A stretch of 64,000 nucleotides of DNA from Mya arenaria. Its lineage: Eukaryota > Mollusca > Bivalvia > Myida > Myidae. The first letter of the stretch is position 1. The number at the start of each line of letters is the position of its first letter. The stretch covers positions 17,786,406 through 17,850,405 of the forward strand of contig NC_069135.1 in the NCBI RefSeq assembly GCF_026914265.1. The letters run 5' to 3'. Made by a program: the position numbers and the translations under genes. Positions 13,186 to 25,625 of the stretch are shown here, piece after piece. Below the pieces are notes generated by a model. The model was not told the DNA's origin, did not search any database, and worked only from the letters and a program-made list of their open reading frames with translations.

Positions 13186-16100
13186 CATTGTTTTTTTTGT
13201 ACAGTCATTTACCAATTATCAAGTACCGGTAGCTTTGTGCCATATGATTATGTTATTTGCCTTGTAACTGATGAAAACATATCACTTGTTTGAGTTTATT
13301 TTGTTGTATGTCTTTGTCAATAGCATTTTAGTAGTACTCTTGATGATTAGCAGGAATTTGTTTTAGGGGGTTGTGCATATTTGTTGTTTCATATTTAGTC
13401 TTTTAATGTATTTTTTCTAGTCATTTTTTACAATGGACCATTTTGTAGATGCTGGTTCATCATACTGTTTTTATGCTCTTGATAAGAATGTTCCGTTTGT
13501 TAAAGATAAAGATAACTTGATTGTATATGTCTGTATATACATCTTCATTGCATACTGCATTATTGCAGCGAAGTATTTGTCTGCATATAGACGCTGGTAT
13601 ATGTAATGTTACTTCTTTGTAAGTATTTCTTGATGAAGGTATTAATTTTAAGCCATTTTCTTCAGTACTGGAGGCTTTGTACTAAATGTACATGTATAAA
13701 TCAGTATACATAGCCAGTAATGAAAACTCTTTTTATTTATGATTTTCCTATTTACATTGTTACTATTTCATAAACATATTGTTTATAATAGTTGAGATGA
13801 AATCCAAGGTACGAACACATTCATATGATATATTAAATTTTTGATGTTAAAAACACAGTCATACCTTCCTGTTTGTATCTGTTTATTGATGTTTCATGTT
13901 GAGGCCATACCAAAGCATTTTTATGTTTAGGGTCGGTTGACAGATAGGTTTTGGACTTCCTGATTGAAAGAAACACGGCATTTTTATATACAACAATCTT
14001 CCTGAATATCTTAATTTCCTTTAACTATAATTCCAACTAGAGATTGAGGATGATCCAGAATTGACTAAGGAGGCTCTACTGTCTATTTCTACTGACAATG
14101 TCACTAATTAAGTATTCGTTTATTTGTGGGGGTTTTCAGGATAGCTAGAGAGGTTTTTGAACTAAGGGTTGACAGTAAACATAAACAAAATATGGATTTG
14201 CATTATATATAATGTGTATATCTTTGTTGTTTCTCTTTTGTCTTCTTTGTGTATTTGTATTCGATTTGTGTTGGCGTTTATAGATATCAATAAAAGAAAT
14301 AAAATAAATTCATTATCATCTGAATTATTTTTTCCATATTTCAGAGTAAAAAAGCTGTAGTAATTTGAAATAATATCAGAGACTATGTCTATGTTCATGT
14401 GGGCAGCAAGCCCCATAACTCATGGTGAAAAAGATGTTGATTTGTGGCCCTTGGTTGGCTCATAACAACAGGGCATCTTGCAGTGTTTTTTGTATACATG
14501 CATAAAGTTGCGTAATAAAAACACCTGTGAACACCTGCATAATAAGCCTCTCAAATATTTTTTGACATAATTCAAGAGCTTGAAATGAATGCTCCTTTAA
14601 AAGTTGTTGAGCGTGCATCTGTGACATTCTTTTGTCATAATCTGATTGATAAAACAATAAAGATAAGATCCAAAATTATTTTGAATTAAAGGGACATTCT
14701 TCTTGTATTGCATTCTTTCCATTGTAATAATTGAAATCTAGAATTTAAACAAGCCCGGAAGGCATGTTAACAGCACATGGCTTCAGCTTATTTCTAATAC
14801 TGTGTATTGAAAAATTAAAAAAAATAATATTGTGTTAGATGGTTTATTTGGTCACAAAGCGATGATCACCAGTGTGTTGAACAATATACAGCATTAAACA
14901 GTGCAGACTTTGGTTTTATTGATCTTTTAAGCCATGGACACTTGCATGATCTTTCAATTGTTTTGTTGATCTGTGAAGCTCATTAAGGTTTGTTTAATAC
15001 TTCAAATATAAACATATAATGGGTGTATATAACTGTTCTGATGTGACTCATTCAGACAGAATGATACTGCTCAATGAACAGTTGTATATACCACATGCTG
15101 ATATATAAGATGAAATAAGTAGATTTCAACATAAGATTTAGCACGTCAGTTCTTTGAAGAATAAAATTATAGGTATCAAATTGTCATAGCATTGATGCCT
15201 CTGCCATCAGGCTGTACAGCGCCATTGTCAGCATTGTAAAAAATGAACCTCGGCCATAACTGTTTACTAGTATAGAAAAGAGACCTGCTACACTTCTTTA
15301 AAATGTATAATGGGTGAATGGACACCATTTAAAAAATCTTCACACTATGTAGATAACGCTCTATGCCTTTAAATCATAAAATTGTGATATATATATATTA
15401 ATATATACAATTAAAATTATTTGATACATATCAGTGAGTAATACATATACATGTATATAAATATATTGTAATTGTACTTTCATCATCGTATTATTATGTT
15501 GGTCATTAATTAATATTGTATATTTATGGGCATTTTTGCCGTAATATTTTTGTAAATTTACTGTCAACGCATGTTGCCAAAGACAAGATGCAAATAGCAA
15601 AACCTCTCGCTTGAATAATAATTGTTGAGCTATGCCCTTTTTTGACTGAACATATATAGACGAGCATAGGCTTTCACTCTGCGGAGCTCTTGTTACTAGT
15701 TTTGATATAGAACACTTTGAACAAAGTCAATGTAACAATATGTGGGTGAATGTTTAGTAATTTGAAATGCTTAAAATCAAGGCGTTCATTAAATATATTT
15801 TTTAGAAGAAACATCAGTATGAAACACTAAGCTGAGAACTTTCAGCCATGCCATATCTGTATAAACCAGTATGATTATCTGTTTTATGCAAGCATTGCTA
15901 ACAAGTATAAGAATTGTCAAGACAAATCCTCGTTTGCATAGTTTATTTAATATCATAGAATGGTAGAGATGATGCAAATGATCAGAATTGTAGTAGTTGT
16001 AGTATAGAAAAAATGTTATAATTTCTACAGGTATACTTGAACATTAGTAGATACATTTTGTAAGGAAGCTCTATTTAGGTCTATGTAATATCCAAGATAA

Positions 16101-16588
16101 CCTTTCAACATTTGCTGAGGGGCAGTATTCGTTGTCACACTCAAATTTAACAGTGGCACTCAGAATGTACAAACTTTTCTATGAAGTCAAGGCAACTTAT
16201 CACTTTTAGCAACTGTAAAAGTATATAAAAAAAATAAATTAAACTCCTAATGCTATTAACAGTAGAAACTTTCTACTTGGAAAAAGTCTGCATTACTGAT
16301 ACATTTTCATGTAATCTTGCTTCATTTTTCATATCTAAATACCAAAGCATGTTAACAAACAGCTGAATATAAGTAATTAGTCATAACATATGTAGAACTG
16401 TTCTCTTACAGTGATTTGTCAAATGTTTGCATCCATATTTAATTTAGAAAAATGATCATAACTCTGTGATAAAAGGTCTACTTGAAACTATTCTCGAGGT
16501 TTATAAATTTAAAATCCTCTTTTAATACTGCAACACTTAGATTTTCATATTTTTTCATGTTATAAGTTTCATTACATGAAACAATACT
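13186..16588. other. 3' UTR of the ASB-like gene, then intergenic
   Basis: The stop at 13183-13185 is followed by AT-rich sequence with no coding frame worth calling. A cluster of AATAAA-type signals at 14289-14310 is the best candidate 3' end, which would make a UTR of about 1.1 kb. Short plus- and minus-strand frames between 14162 and 15977 carry no motif. Nothing else is seen. Confidence 0.45.
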
Positions 16589-16840
16589 GGCCCCAATTTC
16601 TCGAAACATCTTAAGTCCTTTATAACAGGATTAAGCTCAGCTCACTATTTTAGTTCGGGTACAATTTGTGTAATATCGACATTCTTAACAATAATTTTGG
16701 ACTTAAACGAGAATTATCTGTATGATCATCACAAATAAATATTTTTTCTTGAGCAAAATCAAGATTTTGAATGAAATTTGTTATAATGAAATAATCTACC
16801 TGAACTTGTTATGCTTAAGAACTTTCTAGGAATTGGAGCC
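16589..16840. mobile_element. MITE with GGCCCCAATT-type ends, 252 bp
   Basis: The left end GGCCCCAATTTCTCGAAA, CATCTTAAG and the reverse complement of the right end GGCTCCAATTCCTAGAAA, GTTCTTAAG match over about 28 bp with few mismatches, then similarity fades. There is no coding frame. The end sequence is of a type I remember as common in molluscan and other metazoan genomes; this is memory, not a search. Confidence 0.75.
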
Positions 16841-17939
16841 TGATAGTTGAATTTTACACTACTTTTTCACTGGTACTAGCACATCATATGTATAAAAATA
16901 GAAATATGTATAAAATGAGGTGATTCTCATCTGTTGAATATTTACAAAGTATATGTACAATTCTAATGTTGTGTTTTCCTGGTAACAGTCATATGCAGAT
17001 GGTATACATTGTATACTATAGGTACATAATATCATGGAAAAAAGAAAACATTGTTATCAGTAAATGCTTCTTTAAACACTTAAACAGATATTGGAAAATG
17101 GTAATTAAAAACCTAAATGATAAAATGTGTAACTAAAAATAACAATTAGTATCGAAAAAGGGATGACACTATTCCTTTTGAAGAAATGTGATCCCTAACA
17201 AGCAGACAGTATATGTTCAATAAAATGGAGAATATATAAGACACAATTGAGTATAAAAGCTTTGAGAAAAGTTACAAAATGGAGTAAAATTATTTTAAGA
17301 ATTATCATAACAATTTTGTGTACTATATTTTAATTGAACAATAAACGATTTCCTCTTTCCCTAAGAAAATCAATTTGTTACAATGAAACAGTGCAACTTC
17401 TTGATTGATTATTACATTTGACAAAGGCTTTGAAGAATTTGGTAGTGATTGCCAGGTGTGATTCTACATGAAGTCTTAAATCAAGACACTACACACAAAA
17501 GCAGAAAAAACTATATGAGTTAAGCAAATGAATAGATATGTTTATAAAACAGAACACCTTGATTAACTGAAAAAATGATATGTGTATATTTAAAACTACT
17601 CATGGCGTTTGCATGAAAAACACTTAAGTAAAATGACAGAATAAAACCTGGTTCTTAAAGGAGTACATACATCCGTGGTTTATTGCAATTGTCACCCATT
17701 GCTTGAGTATACAGACGGACAGAAGAACCGCTGATGTTGGTAAAATAACACATAATAGACAAAATTGAGTAAGCATAAGAATGCTTTTTCCTGAAAAGTG
17801 TAAAACCTTTATCATAAAAATAAACCTTTATGTAAACTCGTGAATAGGGAAAGGATAAACAAGTGTCCTCTGTAACAATGGTGTTTGAAACAATGGCATT
17901 GTGTATACATGTCGATTTATAAGCTTTGAATATATATAT
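16841..17939. other. Intergenic and likely 3' UTR of gene A
   Basis: No gene is recognised. Read on the minus strand, an AATAAA signal at 17684-17679 lies about 255 bp past the gene A stop codon and is a reasonable polyadenylation signal. Confidence 0.4.
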
Positions 17940-20900
17940 TCATACAGCGGAGCTCTTTTTCTTCTTGGTATCCGCGAAGATGGGCAGGACTGCTTGTTGC
18001 TGGTTCAGCTTTTTAGCCTCCGACTTTGTTTGTCGGCTGCTTCCGCTTCTGCTGCTACCGCTTCTGCTGCTCCTTTCACTTCCAGGGGATTTTGACCTTT
18101 GCGACTTTCGCTCTTGCCTTTCCCGCTCAGCACTTGGTGTTCGCCTAGGTCGTTTTCGTCCCTTTTCGTCCTTTTCCGAGTCTTTCCGGTATCTACGATG
18201 CGAGCTCGAACGATGCGGCGAATTTCTACGTAAACTTGGATTTTTCTGGAATCTTGACCCCGAGCCAACCGTGGTGGCTGTAAAGTCTGTACCACGGGTG
18301 GTCACTGAACCGGTCATTTCAGAACTTTCGTAAGTCCTAGCTGACGGTGATTCCTCCCTTTTTCTAGATTTTGTGGCGTTACCTGCCCTTCTATCATCTC
18401 TTTGGTCACCCCTACCACCTGTTAATCTCTCCTCATGCTTTTTGAGCGAACCTATAGTCAACGGAGAATCACTTCTAGGATTTCGTTCATAGCCATCCCT
18501 CCTGGACATTCTCTGAGATTCACCGTTCGTCCGTCTGTACCTCCCACTGTCAGGGTTATCACCCCTGCTATCTAATATATCATTCTGTCGGGACCGTTTA
18601 TACGACTGTCTGCGGTCCGTTTCCTTCTCCATCCGGTATGTGGTAGAGTTGCCGGGTATCTCCTCATCCACGCTTGAAGAATCATCATAGGAAGAGTCAC
18701 TCGAGAGATGCGCGGTCCGCACGCGGGGCGGAGAGAGGTCCCTGCCGTCCACGTCACTTCCGAAGGACGAGGAGTCGGAGCTGTTCCGCGCATACCCGGG
18801 GTTAACGTGCCCCCTTTCCCTTCCCTCACGCTCCCTCCGTCGGCTCCTCCTGGCAGCGGCCGGGTCTGGATTTTGGTTTACCTTTGATCGCTGCGGAAGG
18901 TCAAACTGTGTGTTGGACGCCGCTGTAATCGTAAAAAATGCGTATTATAACTTCATTTTTATCTTAAATTGTCTGATCATTAAAATATCATAAATCGAAA
19001 AAATGATTAAGACATGCATACGAATTATCATACATAGCTGTTTCCCGCTTTATACAGATGTCTACGGTGACACATAGTTGACACCCGCAGAACTTAATTT
19101 ATATTATAGTCACAACTTAGTAAATTGAGGCCAAGTTACTAAGATATGGCCACAAGTAAGTAAGTTGTGGCCTCAAGTTACTAAGTTGTGGCCACAATTT
19201 ACTAAGTTATGGCCACAAGTTACTAAGTAATGACCACAAGTGTGGCCTCAATTTACTAAGTTATGGCCACAGGTGTGGCCACAAACAAGTTACTAAGTTA
19301 TGACTACAAGTGTGGCCTCAATTTACTAAGTTGTGGTCACAAGTTGCTAAGTTGTAGCCACAATTAACTAAGTTATGGCCACAAGTTACTAAGTTATGGC
19401 CACAAGTGTGGCCTCAATTAACTAAGTTGTCGCCACACTATAAATAAAGTGTTGCGGATGTCACCTCTGTGCCACCGTGGATGTCTGTACGCTGATGCAG
19501 GTTCTTCCTTGATATTGCCGAGAAGATACCTAGTTAGTCAATAAGAGATGCCACTTAAATCCGGCGGGCGATCAAATGCCTGTACGCTGATGCAGGTTCA
19601 ACCTTGCTATGGCTGATCAGCATACATAGTTGGTCAATGATAAATGTCACCTAATCTCATTGGGCGTTCACATAACTGTACGCTGATGCATGTTCATCCT
19701 TGCCATCGCTGATATGCCTACATTGTTGGTCAATGATAAAAGCCACCTAATCCCAGGTTCAACCAAGTCATTGCTGATAAGCCTACCTACATGTAGTTGG
19801 TTAATAATAGATGCCACCTCAACTCGGTGGGCGTTCACATACCTGTACTGAAAACATCAGGCGACTTCTTCATGTTGGTGTGCGCCTTCTCCTTGCGGGC
19901 CTTCATATAGCAGTAGATAACCAGGGCGATAATTCCTACCACAAGGGCGCAGCCGCCGACCCCCGCCCCCACCAATAGGCCGACAGATCCTCCGCCGTCA
20001 GACATGTACGGGTATGGGGTCGCTGGAAAGAGGGGGGCAAGGGTTAAATACAAAATGATAAAGTTGGGCTTGGTGAATATTTTTGGAATGTATATTCTGT
20101 CATGTTTAAAGGACTAGCAAGAGGGTTGAAAAAAGAAAATATTAACGTCAGACGAAACTTCTGTAAAACAGAACCACAGTAGACGAAAGAGAAACTAAAC
20201 AAGTGTATTCGGGGCTGTCGTATTTATGAACGAAATGACAAGACTATTATGCTGTCTTATGAATAATTATATAATATCAACCGAACAAATTGCTTCAGTT
20301 CATGTGGTTTTCTCAACTGTCAAGATGGTCTCTCCCTTTAGACAGATAAAATATACATACAATAAAACATTCATAAACAAGTATGAGTCTCATTGAATAT
20401 TCGAGTCTGTATGTACTGCCCTTTTGGATACATACAAAATACAATGAACGCTTTAATTTTATCATACACTGTATGTGATTATGTTCGCCCAGTTAATTTT
20501 AAACAATACATATATGTTTCGCAATTGCTGTAAACATGAACTTCAAAGAACACAAAAAGATACAGAAATCACATCAATGAAACTCATGTCATCAATTCAA
20601 ATTCACGTAACCCTATACTGTACATGTATTAACTTGAAAACATGATCAAACCTCTGGTTCGAGTATAATTCCACAGCCATTCTAATGTCATATTCTCCGG
20701 CACTATTTCCGCCATTATATTTGTTACTTTAAAATGATAAAAACTAACACAGCGTACACATGTATAAAGTATGAAAATAAATGTCTGGCTTTAAAGGATG
20801 ACAAATTCTCTGTATAAGTTGACCTATTCGATTGGTCATTTGTGGTCAGTCAATAATTAAACCCTAAGGGCTTCAATGGTCAAACATTCAATAAAAGGTG

Positions 20901-22347
20901 TGAAAATCAAATTTGACTGCAAACAACAGTAAAATGAGATGCCTGTAACATGTTATTACGAGAGGGCTTGACACCACAACGGTTATATAAACAGTATTGT
21001 AAAATAATTAAGGAAATGACCACGTAAATTAACGGTACAACCATGCTCGAACACGTCCGAGGTCACAACAGCTAATTAATATTCAGATATTTAAATGGCA
21101 ATGTTTCAATTTCACATACCTGTAAATTAAATGAGAAAGATCCAGGTATATTTAGTATAGTTTCAAACAGTTTTCCGCTTAAGCCGCCATATTGGGAATG
21201 ATTGTGTATCACCTGTCTAAAAATAGACAGCCTGCATTCCTTTTATTGACAAAAATACTATTACCTGTCTGGTTACCTGCCGTATTGTAATTACAGGTGA
21301 ACGGAAACCAGAAATGTTTATACCTGACATAAACAAAGCCAATGAATGACGCTTTAAACGTATAAACAATTGTTATCCCCGATTTGATCGATGATATGAA
21401 AAGTTATTGAAATAAAGGTAACGCATGTTCGAATGAATGAAGCGAATCATGACTGAATGAAAGCCAGACTGAGTGAGCGACTGTGTGACACACCTACTGA
21501 TGAATATATTGTACGACCGACCGACTTAATGTCTGTCTGATTGAATGACTGATTGACTAACCGACCGAGTGACCGACATACTAAATGACTGACTGAGTGA
21601 GCTACTGACTTAGTGACGGACCGACTGAGTGAAACGCCTACTGATGAATATATTGTACGACCGACCCTCTGACTGACTGATTGACGTACCGACCGATTGA
21701 CCGACAGACAGAATGAATGAATACCTCACTGACTAAACTATCGACCCACCTACCAATTGACCGACCGACTGTTTCGCGCATATACGGGGCTCACGTTAGA
21801 CCATACCAACTTTGTTATGTGTTTAGGGTTAACCGTTAGTACGAAATTCTACCTTATTATCCTGAAAAAAAAAACAACAACATCAAACGAACCCCCGAAA
21901 AAACGACTACTAAACGAGTGACATCCTAGTATGTAGAATATAGACACCAGAGCCTTCTTAGTCGATTCTAGTCTATTCTGGAACATTCTAAATTGTTCGA
22001 TAGATTTAAACTGCAAAATTAGTTGAAATATAACTTGTATTTAAGCTTTTTGACCATTGGAACCACACAGAATGCATCACTTGTGTTCTGTAGTTATTAT
22101 TATAGTACACCTGGGACCAATAACTCCAACAGTACATGTAAAAAGAAATAAAACTATTTGGCTGGCAAGATCGTTGATCATATAAACAAAACTATTGTAT
22201 TTTTCGATCGGGAAGCCCAAAACATATCAGTCCGCGGACGCTGAACATCGAAACGATTTGGAATGACCTTATCGCTGCGAAGTTCTGTAAAATGTTGGTT
22301 TCAATAAAGTATTTCTAGTACTTACTTCTTTGAGGGTAGGGATCCAT
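17940..22347 (-). CDS. Gene A: single-pass membrane protein with Ser/Arg-rich tail, three exons, unknown family
   Basis: Minus-strand exons 22326-22347, 19843-20022 and 17940-18922 join in phase 1 at both junctions (GTAAGT and GTATGT donors; CAG acceptors) to 1,185 nt, 394 residues. Exon 1 gives only MDPYPQR. Exon 2 encodes the membrane helix, about residues 19-45, with small-residue spacing (GLLVGAGVGGCALVVG) that favours helix pairing, then basic YCYMKARKEK. Exon 3 encodes a tail of about 326 residues with DLSPPRVR, Ser/Asp clusters (SSDSSYDDSSSVDEE), MSRRD, a basic KGRKRPRR and RS dipeptides near the end. No signal peptide or folded outer domain is seen, so the N-terminus is probably outside (type III) and the tail cytosolic; that is inference. 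Gene B next door has the same exon plan. I do not recognise the family. The tiny first exon is the least certain part. Confidence 0.7.
19053..19490. mobile_element. Fold-back element with 21-bp internal tandem repeats, in intron 2 of gene A
   Basis: About 95 bp at the left (19053-19150) pair with the reverse complement of the right end (about 19395-19490): both read TACAGA..TC.ACGGTG.CACA, then GACA.CCGCA, then ACAACTTAGT.AATTGAGGCC. Between them is a tandem array of about 21 bp (AAGTTACTAAGTTATGGCCAC and variants with TGTGGCC), which itself contains GGCCAC/GTGGCC inverted motifs. No coding frame. The right end abuts the splice-site tandem array. Confidence 0.8.
19486..19843. repeat. Tandem array (about 95 bp x 3.8) made of the gene A 5' splice-site region
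   Basis: Units start at 19486, 19581 and 19677; a fourth, missing its first part, runs from about 19754 to the exon 2 border. Shared blocks include TGTACGCTGATGCAGGTTC, TTGGTCAATGATAAA, GCCACCTAA and GGGCGTTCACATA. On the minus strand each unit begins with a GTACAG-like stretch at the place where the real exon 2 ends in ACAG and GTATGTGAACGCC follows. The units therefore look like repeated copies of the intron start, with decayed donors (TTATGTGAACGCC, GCATTTGATCGCC). Confidence 0.8.
21430..21775. repeat. Degenerate GACT/GACC tetranucleotide repeat in intron 1 of gene A
   Basis: The stretch is built of GACT, GACC, GAGT and GAAT tetramers, much decayed. A longer phrase containing CCTACTGATGAATATATTG is present twice (about 21493 and 21629), which shows a segmental duplication inside the array about 136 bp apart. 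No coding frame. Confidence 0.75.
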
Positions 22348-22505
22348 TTATAAATCCTTGGAGTTGTATCCGCCCACAATATGGAAACTATCCGGAGCAC
22401 TTCATGTACATATCTTACACCCGTTTTTTGACCACACGATATATCGATTCACGCAGAATAATTCGATAGTTTCACTTCGGAGAATGACATTCTGACACAA
22501 TCTAG

Positions 22506-23059
22506 TTATGAAATATAACTTCCTAGAGAGTGGATAAATTCTCGTTGTTTCTTTAAAAGCCACTGGTGACAATAAACAACATTATCAATATCCAAAGCTG
22601 TTTCGATTGACCTATACATGTTCGCTCTTGTTGAAGGACCATTGTCTGTATACACTTTATTGAAGCTTAAATAATGATCCAGGGTCATACGTTTGGTGTC
22701 AGGACAATGTCCATGGTCCGTAATGTCCGTAATTCCGTTTGTATTGGAGTCGTTTTCCACACCATACATTAACCAACGAGTTTACCGCCCTCCACAGCAT
22801 CGCGCAAGCATGTACACGGCAAGAGACCATGGATTGTTTTAGCCATTATGATCTGCACAAATGAAATATTGAAATCTCTAAGGTTCACAATTTTATTTGA
22901 TATTAAATAAAGGCCTGGTGCCATTATGGCAATGGTCAACGCGACCCAGACATGGTATAAGCACATTGATACAATATTGACTTCTGTGAGGCTCAAACTC
23001 GAACCGTTATTCATAGAAGATCTATAGAATTCATGTTCTGTTAAACAGTGCATGTCCAA
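22506..23059 (-). other. Two abutting open frames of unknown nature between genes A and B
   Basis: A frame at 22769-23059 (ATG at 23053, 94 residues, with a hydrophobic stretch containing LYHVWVALTIAIMAPGLYLI) ends in TAA; the next frame (22506-22769, 87 residues) begins at an ATG overlapping that stop. Neither has a motif I know, and no splice signals link them to gene A or B. They may be a decayed gene or mobile-element fragment, or chance. Confidence 0.2.
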
Positions 23060-23313
23060 ATTATGGTCCCAGTAGACTGCTTATTACATGGATGATATGA
23101 ACATAGGTATGTGTTGTAATTCAGGCAATTCTTACGTCTAAGCGTGATTTTGATAGCCTTCATAGGGCAGTTTTATTTATTAAATTCATTGTTGTTCTTA
23201 TTTTCATCAATTGATCACAGCACAGTGTTATCAGGGGTAATATACAATGTATGTCTGCGAATATTGATATTTAAATGGAATCTTTTTGGTCGTTTCTTGA
23301 CATAACATATGCA

Positions 23314-25625
23314 CTACACTGTTGACACATGGATGTAGTTCCTATTCAAATCCTCTGAACCAAAGCTTACGTCACTTCCTGTGCCACGTGATCGTGTTTC
23401 ATTATTCCTAAGATTCCTGTCCCTTGAACCATGCTTTCTTCGAGGCCGTTTACGACCCTTCTTATCTCTATTAGGATCTTTGCGATACCTCCGACGTGAG
23501 CTAGGCGAACTTCTCCGTGTGTTTTTCTGGTACCTGGAGACTGACGTGAGGTCGGTCAAGTTGGTTTCACCGCTGATGTACGAGGCGCCTGTAAGATCGG
23601 AGCTGCTGTGAGTTATGGACGATGACGACCTTTCCCTTGTTCTTAATTTACTATTGCTGTTGGATCTACGATTGATGCTTCCTCCTCCTAAGTTGTTCTC
23701 GTACCTTTTTAGCGAATTAATTGTCAGTGAAGAATCACTTTTTGGATTTCTTTCAAAACTATCACGTCTTGACATTCTATGGTTGTCACCGGATGTTTGT
23801 CTATGTCTGCCATTAGCGAAACCAGCAGCATTGTTTATCGTCTTAGTTCGGAGAGACCGCCTGACTGGCCCGTCAGTTTCTCTCTCCATCCTATATACTG
23901 GGGACCCCCCGGGGACCTCATCTTCAACACCGGATGAATCGTCATTAGAGGAATCACTAGAATATTGCGCCATTCGCACACGAGGCGGTGAAAGGTCCCT
24001 CTCCCCTACGTCACTTCCTGTTGAGGATGAATCGGAACTGCCGCGCGCGTATCCCGGATTCACGTGACCCCGATCTCGACCCTTTCGCTCCTTTTTGTGT
24101 CTTTTTCGGGACGCGATCGGATCCGGAAATGGGTTTACTCTGGATCTTTGATGAAGCGGAAACTGGAATTTGGATGATGCTGAAAAATATGGTATCTAAA
24201 TGTAAACCCCCCGAATAATTTCAATGTTCAAATGAAACATATTTCAGTGAACAATATTACACAACTGTAGCAAATGAAAAGAAAACGGTTGCCTTTAAAT
24301 ATCACCAAGCAATCATTATCACGTTGTTCTAGAACAAATACTATTTAGTGGAGCAGAAATTGACCACATGTAAAAATGTTTTTGTTTTCAGTATATGTCA
24401 AAATCATTAAGAAGTAAACACTATCAAGAAACACGCTTTTTCCTTGTTTTACCTTTCGGAAACTGCAAATTCTCAGTCAGCAAAACTTTAAATTTCATAG
24501 AATGAATTTGTGTGGGAAAAGAATAAGCTTTGTAAATATGATAATAACTTAATTGGGCCCAGATACCTTGTTTGGGCCCCAAATCACCTGGCGAGTCACC
24601 TTTATCAGAGCAGTGTGACACGAGAAAAACAAACCTGTTGAAAATACATGATTGGTCTTCTTCATGTTAGTCTCTCTGCGGGCCTTCATGTAGCAGTATA
24701 CAACAAGGGCAATAACTCCAACCACGAGGGCGCAGCCTCCGATCCCCGCCCCCACCACCAGACCGATAGACACTTCGCCACCGCCCGGCACATCGGGCTC
24801 TGGAGAGAGGTACATGGAACTTGAGAATGGGTAACGTACTGAATGAAGTCTAACATAGTAATGTATAATGTGTATTCTTTATACAGTATGTCACAACCGA
24901 CTCTACTTTTGTTCATTAGCTTAGGAGACGAGATGGAGCCAATCACGGACTCTTAAACGTTTATGTTGGCAACGATATTATTCAACTTTGTTGGAATTGA
25001 GTTAAGCTTCCCATGTGATCATACTCTCAGTCTAAAATTTCAAAAGCATTACTAGCGTTTTTCTGCTGTCACATATAAACATAAATCTAAACAATATAGA
25101 GGATATTTGTTTGTTTGATTGTAAGATCGAAATAATTTCACCAATTGAGTACCTAAAGCTATATATACTTTTGGAGTTCACGAGGTGAAATATATTGCTA
25201 TCTTTTACTGATACACAAGTTTGTGCGCTGACGTTTGAATTGAAATTGAAAGCGGTGTTAAATTTTCAAAGCGTGAAAAATATCAAAATGCTATTTCACT
25301 GTTTGAAACGCTGATATAGCATTTCTATTTCACTAATAAACCTCTATAAATCTTATCATTTCACACGATTTATTTCGACGTCTGAATCTACAAAACTCTT
25401 ACGAGCGCATTTAAATACATTCACATTTTAGATATAAGATGAGACTCGATACATTTCACTCACAATTTATCGCCTCTAAATCTGTGCTAATTGAGAAATA
25501 ATAGGATTTAGAAATCAAAGCTCAATGAAAGTTCTTAAACCTCTACCCTGTGATAAGCCTAACATGTTCACTATCAACTCATCATCGTCTTGAACACTAT
25601 AAAAACACTTACTTCTATCATCCAT
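23314..25625 (-). CDS. Gene B: paralogue of gene A, single-pass membrane protein with Ser/Arg-rich tail
   Basis: Minus-strand exons 25613-25625, 24635-24799 and 23314-24179 join in phase 1 twice to 1,044 nt, 347 residues. Exon 1 supplies MDDR; exon 2 the helix (VSIGLVVGAGIGGCALVVGV and on to YCYMKARRE); exon 3 a tail of about 287 residues. Compared with gene A the helix, the exon junction (VFST then A.S), HVNPGYAR.SSDSSS.GSDV, RDLSPPRVR.A..SSDSS.DDSS, MSRRD.(F/Y)ERNP.SDS.LTI.SLK and RRYRKD....KGRKRPRR are kept. The end differs: B lacks the RS-rich C-terminus of A and finishes NRNYIHVSTV. Introns are shorter than in A (813 and 455 bp). The shared four-part plan in two paralogues is the best evidence that both models, including the minute first exons, are right. 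Function unknown. Confidence 0.72.
25096..25213. mobile_element. Decayed palindromic MITE (ATAGAGGATATTTGTT family), intron 1 of gene B
   Basis: The left end ATAGAGGATATTTGTTTG, then TGTAAGATCG and TTTCAC matches the ends of the elements at 33492, 41250 and 54570 in this window. The right end (GGTGAAATATATTGC, then TATCTTTTACTGATA) is a decayed inverted copy. Sequence following it to about 25460 has several more TTTCAC-type inverted motifs and may be part of a larger relative. Confidence 0.55.

Noticed and set aside
17926-18333. Leucine/serine-rich plus-strand frames over gene A and B tails (also 23381-24218)
   Set aside because: They are the opposite strand of the Ser/Arg-rich tail exons, whose frame is conserved between paralogues with splice sites.
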